25,584 nucleotides of DNA, from NCBI GenBank assembly GCA_036508635.1, contig DATCGY010000086.1:1-25584 (forward strand), written 5' to 3'. Origin of the DNA: FEN-727 sp036508635. Its GTDB lineage: Bacteria > Actinomycetota > Geothermincolia > Fen-727 > Anoxymicrobiaceae. The notes beneath the pieces are model-generated. The model made no database searches. It had not been told where the DNA came from and saw only the letters and a program-made list of their open reading frames with translations. Both the position numbers and the translations under genes were made by a program. This document shows positions 17,001 to 22,474 of the stretch, piece by piece (the stretch's first letter is position 1; every line of letters begins with the position of its first letter).

Positions 17001-20000
17001 AGCAAGAGGGCGAAAAAGAGCTCCAGCTCCGCATCGAAGAGGCCCTGGCGGCAATCGCCACGAGGTTTGTCGACCCCCCGGATATATACGAGGCGATCAG
17101 AGAAACACTTGAAAACGCGGGCGAGTTGCTCGCCATCGACAGGGCGTTCTACTTCGAGCTGTCGGAGGAGGGAGAGGCAACGTCAAATCTCGTCGAGTGG
17201 GTCTCCGGTGAGACCAGCCCGATAGAGGTCAGCCTCGGCGAGCTGCAGACAGAAGATTTTTCCTGGTGGGCCGCAGCGATGCAAAGCCGAAAAGAGATAG
17301 CGTTCGAGAGCATACAGGACTTACCGCCTGGCGCCGACAAAGAGACCATCGCCCGGTACGGCATCCACTCGATGGCGGTCGTGCCCGTGTTCGTCAGGGA
17401 CAAGCTTGCCGGAGCCATCGGCTTCAACTCGAACGACGACCCCCACAGCTGGTCGTCCCAGGAGCTCAACCTGCTGAGAGAGATAGCCCAGACCGTCACG
17501 AGGGCGCTCGAGCGAAAGCGATGGATCGAGCAACTCGGCAGGTCGGAGAGGTTCCGAACGCGGATCACTGATAGCATCGGCGAAGGCCTGTACGTGGTTA
17601 CGAACGGAGAGATCACTTGGGCCAACCGCCAGATAAGCGAGATCCTCGGATACGATCACAACGAGCTCATCGGAACCAATGGCGAGTTTCTGCTACCACG
17701 GCACCGTGCCCTCCAGGAGTTCGCCAGCGAGCTGATCGGCGGCCTCATGGAAGAGGGCATCTACGTGTCCGAAGACAAGATCGAGCGCAAGGACGGCACT
17801 TTGATAGACGTCGTCACGTCGTTCACTTCCCTGGGGTTGCGAGAAGACGGCGCGGGCGAGATCCTTTGCGCGGTCCGCGATATCACCGAGTCCAAGAAGA
17901 TGCAGGAAGCCGTGGCCGCGGCGGCCGAGGCGTACGCCACCCTGTTCTCGGCGGCGGGCGACGGCATGCTGGTGCATACCGTCGAAGGTGTGATCATAAA
18001 CGCCAACGAACGGGCGAGCCTGTATACCGGACACAAGCTGGAAGAGCTGGTCGGGATGAGCCTCAGCGAGCTGCTGACACCTGATGCGCACCAGATCTAT
18101 ATCGACAGGATCGACGAGATGATGCGCGGTGGCGTAGTGACTTTCGAAGCGGACCTCAGGCGGAAGGACGGCAAGTTCACGCCCGCCGAAGTCACCGCGA
18201 GGCGCACGAGGATCTGGGGGGAGAACGTAGTCCTTTCAGCGTTCAGGGATGTGACCGAGAGGCATAAAGCCGAGGAAGAGACAAAGAGGCGCGCGATGCA
18301 GCTCGTCTCGTTGAACGAGATCGTCAAAGCCGCAACGAGCTCTCTGGACCTCGAGACGGTAGCCGAGACTATCCTCCAGGTCACGAGCGTCGTAACCGGC
18401 GCTGAATTCGGAATGATAATGCTCGAATCTTCTCCGGGAAAAGAAGAGTACATCCAAATCGCGGCGGTGGGTCAGGCTCCCGAGATGAAAAACGTGGTCG
18501 GACCCGAGATAGGGCGCGCCTTCGTCACGGATGTGATGGCGGCGCGGGACGATTCCATCATCCTTGACCTTACCAGGGAGACCTCCATCATGCCCAAGGA
18601 AGTCGCCGAGGCCATGAGGAAGTCCGGTTTCGCCGAGGTCCTCCTCATTCCATTGAGAAGCGGCGAGAAGACCATGGGATTCATCGGGCTCGGCGCCAGC
18701 AAGCCTGGCGTCTTCAAACCACAGGACAGGCGTTTCTACGACGCCGCCGGGGCGGAGATCGGAGTCGCGGTGGAAAACGCGCTCATCTACAGAGAGCTCG
18801 CCGCCGAACACGAAAGACTGTCACTGCTATACCGTAGCGCACAGGGAATCTCGGGCGAGCTCGAGCTCGAAGCGCTTCTAAACCGGACCGCGGCCGAGGC
18901 TGCGCGGGCGGTCGGCGCCGAGTATGCGCTTATCGCGCTGGCGGGGCCGGACTCTGAGAATTTCAACTGGAGCGCCGCTTATGGTATCGAGCTCAACCTG
19001 CTCGACGGGGCGGCGCTATCGCTCAATAGCGGCATAGGCGGTTACATCATGAGGTCCAAGAGGGCCCTGATAGTGCCGGGCGAAGAAGAGATCACGCCCG
19101 AACAGCTCTCCCTCCTGCAGCAAGACCCGGTGGCGAGCGTGCTGGGCGTTCTTCATGGAGCGGCAGTGCCGCTGGTCGCAGGAGACAGGGTCCTCGGCGT
19201 GCTCATACTTCAGATGGACAGGGAACGACGGGGGTTCTACAGCGAAGACGTACTCCTGCTCGAGGCGATCGGGCGCCAGGCGGGTGTCGCTATCCAGAAC
19301 TCCCGCCTCTTCGAAGAGACGAGGCTGCACCTCAAGGCCCTTGAAAAAGCGCACCAGGAGCTGATGGCTCTCGACAGGATGAAGTCCGACTTTGTGTCCA
19401 CCGTCTCACACGAGCTCCGCTCTCCCCTTGCCGTCATCGAGGGTTTCGCCAAGACCATGGTGGAGCACTTCGACCAGATCGACAGGGAGACGGAGAGGGA
19501 GTCTCTCGAGATCATCCTCAAGAAATCCATCGCACTTGAAGGCCTCATTGAGAACATCCTGGACATGTCACGCATAGAGGAAGGGCGCCTCGAAGTCGCA
19601 CGAGACCGGTTCGAGCTCGTGGGGCTCTGCGAGCACGTGCGCACCGACCAGGAGACTGTCGATGAGTCTCACGAAGTACAACTCGAGGACGAAGGTAAGC
19701 CGATCATGGTGGTCGCCGATAGGGAAAAGACCGAGATGGCCCTCGGCAACCTGATAAGGAACGCGGTCAAGTTTTCTCCTGATGGTGGGACGGTGCTCAT
19801 CAGGGCAAGCCAGAGCGGCAACATGGCCGAGGTGCGCGTCGAAGACGATGGGATCGGCATCCCTCCCGAAGAGCTCGAGCGCATATTCGACAGGTTCTAC
19901 CAGGTCGACAGCGGCGAACGCCGGTCATTCCCCGGGTCGGGGTTAGGCCTGTATATAACGAAGGAGCTGGTCCAGGCGATGGGCGGCACTATCGCGGTGA

Positions 20001-20056
20001 CCAGCGAGCCAGGACGCGGGTCGGCCTTCACTTTCACCCTGCCGCTCGCGGGCTGA
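14096..20056 (+). CDS. Giant soluble multi-PAS/GAF sensor histidine kinase
   Basis: A 1986-residue kinase with no predicted membrane segment or signal peptide, so a cytoplasmic sensor. Approximate domain order: PAS 18-125; PAS 140-255; GAF 266-425; GAF 435-597; PAS 600-720; PAS 725-845; PAS 851-970; GAF 977-1143; PAS 1150-1265; PAS 1279-1395; GAF 1402-1565; GAF 1574-1745; HisKA 1760-1830; HATPase 1870-1985. The phosphoacceptor is His1772 in STVSHELRSPL. The ATPase has the N box NLIRNAVKFSPDGG, G1 DDGIGIP, F box FDRFYQ and G2 GSGLGLYI, all intact, so it should be active. The first PAS holds Cys58, Cys69 and Cys72 (CxxC-type). No receiver domain or response regulator is adjacent. ATG follows GAGGAG. 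It lies 50 bases after gyrA and 18 before archease. The ligands are unknown. Confidence 0.92.
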   Translation: MFRLRKSQPANTPFSLETIQEFLDAAEAALILITPEHTIGYMNSAAERQWGKSIGKRCFEVLRKEGAPCEDCPLPEVLSDKRMVKRTIRMPSGDTWCDRENLYMYVTGPLTKTPFMAIVSTDMPERKNLVREVRREREISKALLESVNALVIGLSDDGEVMFVNRALEQLSEYGEAEIKDGGGISLLIPHEYQDLAHAYFGSPPSEQRSKEAVLIPLIKKSGARRMLSWTYSPLVMGDGSTDGAIALGQDVTERFARRREAEKLAEELLVVNTILSKAGASQDIDEMLTAALNSLLTLPGYRCGVVYHLESGGSVGRRVAMKGFEKSEPARVVQGKPNAFPGDAVMKKRIETVVPTAQGIHPHVREISMAEGVKGVVGVPLYVAGRPVGLLLLGHDLESGKAEAGFNLLRAAADALELGAENAFLRMRAEERAREATSLFNVAQSLTGTLDLTSALVKVAAEAAELLDVDACNIWLFDEESETLRPEAGHDWTKFDKQPASISISASGIVSEARATLKPVVVDDAARDERSLDGEFRKRGVKSALVVPLVTEGKFTGALSLETLSRKRRFLTREAELMESFARQASIAIHNASLVKELRESEERYRALADGSLFGLLVHDGENVLYANSRIYEMSGYDRGELQTMTDVFAALEPAELPEAVTSMQELIDGGTAPQFYHIRIRRRDGSVLVAETLNTIITVGGRQVVMVTIIDITQRVTVEEALKTSEERYRILVESSRDAIFIADPKGNVLFANSASCELTGMSSDEMIGRNIYSVVHPDERQQVIRKFAEGWDSGKGVARYPIRVVVDGQEKYFETTTAVLGERGPGANAMVIVSDITGRVKAQRMLEESEERYRTIVENSRDLIVMSNRAGEILYANPSAVDIFGMAPEGVPGKYLFEFVHPDDKERVSRDFLNDWKTGRTIPNYPLRLIGPGGKILDIEANSGLVGWPGEDTIQIFVLRDVTERKQQEGEKELQLRIEEALAAIATRFVDPPDIYEAIRETLENAGELLAIDRAFYFELSEEGEATSNLVEWVSGETSPIEVSLGELQTEDFSWWAAAMQSRKEIAFESIQDLPPGADKETIARYGIHSMAVVPVFVRDKLAGAIGFNSNDDPHSWSSQELNLLREIAQTVTRALERKRWIEQLGRSERFRTRITDSIGEGLYVVTNGEITWANRQISEILGYDHNELIGTNGEFLLPRHRALQEFASELIGGLMEEGIYVSEDKIERKDGTLIDVVTSFTSLGLREDGAGEILCAVRDITESKKMQEAVAAAAEAYATLFSAAGDGMLVHTVEGVIINANERASLYTGHKLEELVGMSLSELLTPDAHQIYIDRIDEMMRGGVVTFEADLRRKDGKFTPAEVTARRTRIWGENVVLSAFRDVTERHKAEEETKRRAMQLVSLNEIVKAATSSLDLETVAETILQVTSVVTGAEFGMIMLESSPGKEEYIQIAAVGQAPEMKNVVGPEIGRAFVTDVMAARDDSIILDLTRETSIMPKEVAEAMRKSGFAEVLLIPLRSGEKTMGFIGLGASKPGVFKPQDRRFYDAAGAEIGVAVENALIYRELAAEHERLSLLYRSAQGISGELELEALLNRTAAEAARAVGAEYALIALAGPDSENFNWSAAYGIELNLLDGAALSLNSGIGGYIMRSKRALIVPGEEEITPEQLSLLQQDPVASVLGVLHGAAVPLVAGDRVLGVLILQMDRERRGFYSEDVLLLEAIGRQAGVAIQNSRLFEETRLHLKALEKAHQELMALDRMKSDFVSTVSHELRSPLAVIEGFAKTMVEHFDQIDRETERESLEIILKKSIALEGLIENILDMSRIEEGRLEVARDRFELVGLCEHVRTDQETVDESHEVQLEDEGKPIMVVADREKTEMALGNLIRNAVKFSPDGGTVLIRASQSGNMAEVRVEDDGIGIPPEELERIFDRFYQVDSGERRSFPGSGLGLYITKELVQAMGGTIAVTSEPGRGSAFTFTLPLAG

Positions 20057-20074
20057 ACACGGGGGAGTCCCGGA

Positions 20075-20491
20075 GTGAAGAAATGCAGGGTCATCGAACA
20101 CACCGCGGATATCGGCATTGAAGTAGAGGCCGATTCCCTCGAGGAGCTGTTCGAGGCAGCCGCGGAAGGCATGTTCTCCTACATCATCGACCCCTCGCTG
20201 GTATCGGAAGTCGAACGTCGCCACGTGGAAATCGACGCCGCGGACCTTGAAGAGCTGATGTTCTCGTGGCTCAACGACCTGATCTACATGCTTGGGGCAG
20301 AGGGGCTGCTACTGTCGAGGATCGATATCGAGAGGGTTGCCACCACACACCTTGAAGCAACGGTGTGGGGGGAACCGATCGACCCGGGAAGGCATCGCGA
20401 CGCCGAAGAGGTAAAGGCTGCGACTTACCACCAGATGGTAGTTGAGAAGCGAGATGGCACATGGCTCGCGCGGATCATCTTCGATGTTTGA
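20075..20491 (+). CDS. Archease, RtcB cofactor
   Basis: A 138-residue archease. In characterised systems archease speeds guanylylation of the RNA ligase RtcB and allows multiple turnover. The family hallmarks are present: HTADIGIEVEA at residues 9-19, the acidic DLEELMFSWLNDLIYM helix, KAATYH near 112, and the C-terminal ARIIFDV with its terminal Asp. The start is GTG at 20075 with GGGGAG upstream; it places the conserved HTADIG near the N-terminus as usual. It is 18 bases after the kinase and 25 before rtcB, so the three are very likely co-transcribed. Confidence 0.93.
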   Translation: MKKCRVIEHTADIGIEVEADSLEELFEAAAEGMFSYIIDPSLVSEVERRHVEIDAADLEELMFSWLNDLIYMLGAEGLLLSRIDIERVATTHLEATVWGEPIDPGRHRDAEEVKAATYHQMVVEKRDGTWLARIIFDV

Positions 20492-20516
20492 CCGCAACAC
20501 TCCGTAGAGGTACGAA

Positions 20517-21956
20517 ATGGAAAATCTGAAACGAGTATCTGATTACAAGTGGGAAATGAGCCGCGATTACAAGCCCGGAATGCGCGTGCCGGGCATGATC
20601 TACGCCGACAAGGAGCTGGTGCAACTCGCCGAGCGCGACAGGGCCCTGGAGCAGGTGGCGAACGTCGCGTTCCTGCCGGGCATAGTCGACAGGTCACTTG
20701 CCATGCCGGACATCCACTGGGGGTACGGGTTCCCGATCGGCGGCGTGGCCGCCTTCGGCAAGGACGGCGTCGTGTCACCCGGGGGAGTCGGCTTTGACAT
20801 TTCCTGCGGGGTCAGGCTGGTCAAGACAAACCTCGACGAGGCTGATGTCAAACCCGGCCTTAGAGAGCTCGTGGCGGCCATGGCGGCGAACATACCGAAA
20901 GGTCTGGGTGTACGGGGGAGGATCCACTCGCCGGAGGGCGTGCTCCGCAAGGTATTCACCGGCGGCGTCAAAGCCGTGGTGTCCATGGGATACGGCAGGG
21001 AAAGCGACCTCGAGTACCTGGAGAGGGGCGGCGTCTACCAAGAGGCCGATCCCGGCAAGGTAAGCGCGCGCGCGTTTGAGCGCGGCAAAGACCAGCTCGG
21101 GACGCTGGGGTCCGGGAACCACTTCCTGGAGGTCCAGGTGGTCGAGAGGATCTTCCTCCCCGAGGTTGCGCGTGCGTTCGGCCTTCATGAAGGCCAGGTG
21201 GTGGTCATGATCCACTCGGGGTCCCGTGGAGTAGGCCACCAGATATGCACGGATTACCTCAAGGTCATGGACGCCGTAGTAAGGCGAACCGGACTCGAGC
21301 TCCCCGACAGGCAGCTCGGGTGCGCGCCGCTGGGCTCGAGAGAGGCCGATGACTACATGGCGGCAATGGCATGCGCGTGCAACTATGCCATGGGAAACAG
21401 GCAGGCGCTGATGCACTGGACGAGGCATTCTTTCGAGCTGCACTTCAAATCGTCCGAGCGCAAGCTGGGGATGGATCTCATGTTCGATGTCTCGCACAAC
21501 ATCGCGAGGATGGAGACCCACGAGATCAACGGAAAGAGCGCTGAACTGTGCGTCCACCGGAAGGGGGCCACGGCTTCGTTCCCGCCCGGACACCCCGAGG
21601 TTCCCCGCGCTTACGCCCAAACCGGGCAGCCCGTGATAATACCGGGAGACATGGGGACCCATTCGTACGTGCTGGTCGGGACCCGCGAGGCGATGACCGA
21701 GAGCTTCGGGTCGACGTGCCACGGCGCCGGCCGCACGATGAGCCGCTCAAAAGCGAAAAAAACGATTAGCGGGAGCGAGCTGCGCGAGCGCCTGAAGGCG
21801 CAGGGCATCGTAGTTATGGCCGGCAAGGATTCGCTTCTTGCAGAGGAAGCGCCGGAGGCGTACAAGGACGTTTCCCGCGTCGTAGACGTCTGCGAGGGAG
21901 CGGGCCTCTCGCGCAAGGTAGCAATGATGCGCCCGCTCGGAGTGCTTAAAGGATAG
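20517..21956 (+). CDS. rtcB: RNA-splicing ligase RtcB
   Basis: A 479-residue GTP-dependent ligase that joins RNA 2',3'-cyclic phosphate or 3'-phosphate ends to 5'-hydroxyl ends, in tRNA splicing or RNA repair. Metal ligands are all present: Asp94 and Cys97 (GGVGFDISCGVR), His202 (GSGNHFLE), His233 (IHSGSRGVGH) and His328 (VSHNIAR). His402 in STCHGAGR is the histidine that is guanylylated (His404 in Pyrococcus). Numbering and length are close to the archaeal-type, archease-dependent enzyme rather than the shorter E. coli form. ATG at 20517 follows GAGGTACGAA. It is the last gene of the kinase-archease-rtcB run; a tRNA gene begins 64 bases later. Confidence 0.96.
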   Translation: MENLKRVSDYKWEMSRDYKPGMRVPGMIYADKELVQLAERDRALEQVANVAFLPGIVDRSLAMPDIHWGYGFPIGGVAAFGKDGVVSPGGVGFDISCGVRLVKTNLDEADVKPGLRELVAAMAANIPKGLGVRGRIHSPEGVLRKVFTGGVKAVVSMGYGRESDLEYLERGGVYQEADPGKVSARAFERGKDQLGTLGSGNHFLEVQVVERIFLPEVARAFGLHEGQVVVMIHSGSRGVGHQICTDYLKVMDAVVRRTGLELPDRQLGCAPLGSREADDYMAAMACACNYAMGNRQALMHWTRHSFELHFKSSERKLGMDLMFDVSHNIARMETHEINGKSAELCVHRKGATASFPPGHPEVPRAYAQTGQPVIIPGDMGTHSYVLVGTREAMTESFGSTCHGAGRTMSRSKAKKTISGSELRERLKAQGIVVMAGKDSLLAEEAPEAYKDVSRVVDVCEGAGLSRKVAMMRPLGVLKG

Positions 21957-21980
21957 CGCCCGGGTGCAAAGCCGACGGTC

Positions 21981-22009
21981 TTGCCCCCTCCCCCTGTTAA
22001 TGGTACCTT
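21981..22009 (+). promoter_or_regulatory. Possible promoter for tRNA-Ile
   Basis: TTGCCC (21981-21986), 17 bases, then TACCTT (22004-22009) preceded by TGG as an extended -10. The implied start is a few bases before the tRNA. The -10 matches only moderately, so read-through from rtcB remains possible. Confidence 0.4.
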
Positions 22010-22020
22010 ACAGTTCCACC

Positions 22021-22097
<77 letters not shown>

Positions 22098-22122
22098 TTA
22101 CATCAAATCCCGAAGACTCTAC

Positions 22123-22138
22123 GTGGGCCTAGCTGGAT
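22123..22138 (-). repeat. Inverted tRNA-Ile 3'-end fragment, copy B
   Basis: GTGGGCCTAGCTGGAT is the reverse complement of the tRNA acceptor/T-stem 3' strand with one change (CCAGC for CCAAC). It is identical to the left 16 bases of copy E and pairs at 15 of 16 positions with 22192-22207 in copy C, forming a long imperfect inverted repeat. Confidence 0.8.
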
Positions 22139-22162
22139 GACGAAGCAACGGGTGCGGGGTCA

Positions 22163-22181
22163 CCGCGCTCGAAAAGCGTGG
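22163..22181. repeat. Hairpin between tRNA fragments B and C
   Basis: CCGCGCT and AGCGTGG can form a 7-base-pair stem (one G-T pair) around CGAAA. It lies inside the larger inverted repeat B/C, so the whole could fold as an acceptor-like stem carrying an internal hairpin. It has no T-tract and does not look like a terminator. Confidence 0.45.
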
Positions 22182-22184
22182 GGC

Positions 22185-22214
22185 GGTTCGAATCCAACTA
22201 GGCCCACCATTACA
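22185..22214 (+). repeat. Direct repeat, copy C (tRNA-Ile 3' end)
   Basis: Identical to copy A over 30 bases, including the post-CCA TTACA. The 5' half of a tRNA is missing: upstream bases do not form a D arm or anticodon arm, and the T stem is broken (GGCGG against CCAAC). It is a tRNA fragment, not a gene. Confidence 0.85.
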
Positions 22215-22233
22215 AACAATTATCCCTTATGCT

Positions 22234-22256
22234 TAGTTGGATTCGAACCAACGACC
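22234..22256 (-). repeat. Inverted tRNA-Ile T-arm fragment, copy D
   Basis: Twenty-three bases exactly complementary to 22066-22088 of the tRNA (variable loop, T arm and first two acceptor bases). The match ends inside the acceptor stem, and no CCA follows on the minus strand. Confidence 0.85.
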
Positions 22257-22271
22257 AGGGGGGCGATTCTC

Positions 22272-22296
22272 TTGCGGGGGGAATGTCCCTCCGCAA
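22272..22296. repeat. Strong hairpin inside fragment D
   Basis: TTGCGG and CCGCAA extend inward through GGGGA/TCCCT pairing to an 11-pair stem with one G-T wobble and a three-base loop. It lies exactly where the 3' half of the anticodon arm would be in the degenerate minus-strand tRNA copy. Confidence 0.6.
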
Positions 22297-22302
22297 TGAA
22301 CC

Positions 22303-22313
22303 ATCAGGGGTGC
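22303..22313 (-). repeat. Anticodon-arm fragment belonging to copy D
   Basis: On the minus strand GCACCCCTGAT matches tRNA bases 22047-22057, ending with the GAT anticodon. It is collinear with copy D, but separated from it by 46 bases instead of the 8 of the real tRNA. Eleven bases alone could be coincidence. Confidence 0.45.
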
Positions 22314-22448
22314 ACCGAGCTTCCGCTGGTTATCACTCCGGAGGAATCCGCGGTGCCGACCCTGGACAGCACTCGTCTGCTTGCGAAGAGCGCGCTGAAC
22401 AGGTCGATTGCTCCAGCCGACTATCACCAGTAACCACTTATGCGTCCC

Positions 22449-22473
22449 GTGGGCCTAGCTGGATTCGAACCAC
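22449..22473 (-). repeat. Inverted tRNA-Ile 3'-end fragment, copy E
   Basis: On the minus strand this 25-base unit reads GTGGTTCGAATCC then AGCTAGGCCCAC, the tRNA T-loop-to-acceptor end with the same CCAGC variant as copy B. It begins one base after the stop codon of the leftward beta-helix gene. Confidence 0.8.
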
Positions 22474-22474
22474 T

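Larger units (their letters stand above)
22098..22474. other. Gene-free spacer with tRNA-derived fragments
   Basis: About 377 bases between the tRNA and the stop codon of the beta-helix gene. I see no supportable protein gene; open frames here translate the tRNA sequence or its complement. The content is copies B, C, D and E of the tRNA 3' end, two hairpins, and unassigned DNA from about 22314 to 22448. Confidence 0.7.

Noticed and set aside
20775..21722. 315-codon minus-strand frame inside rtcB
   Set aside because: Antisense shadow in GC-rich coding DNA; rtcB itself has every catalytic residue.
22123..22209. Second complete tRNA gene between copies B and C
   Set aside because: The ends could pair like an acceptor stem, but there is no D arm or anticodon arm, and the T stem is mismatched.
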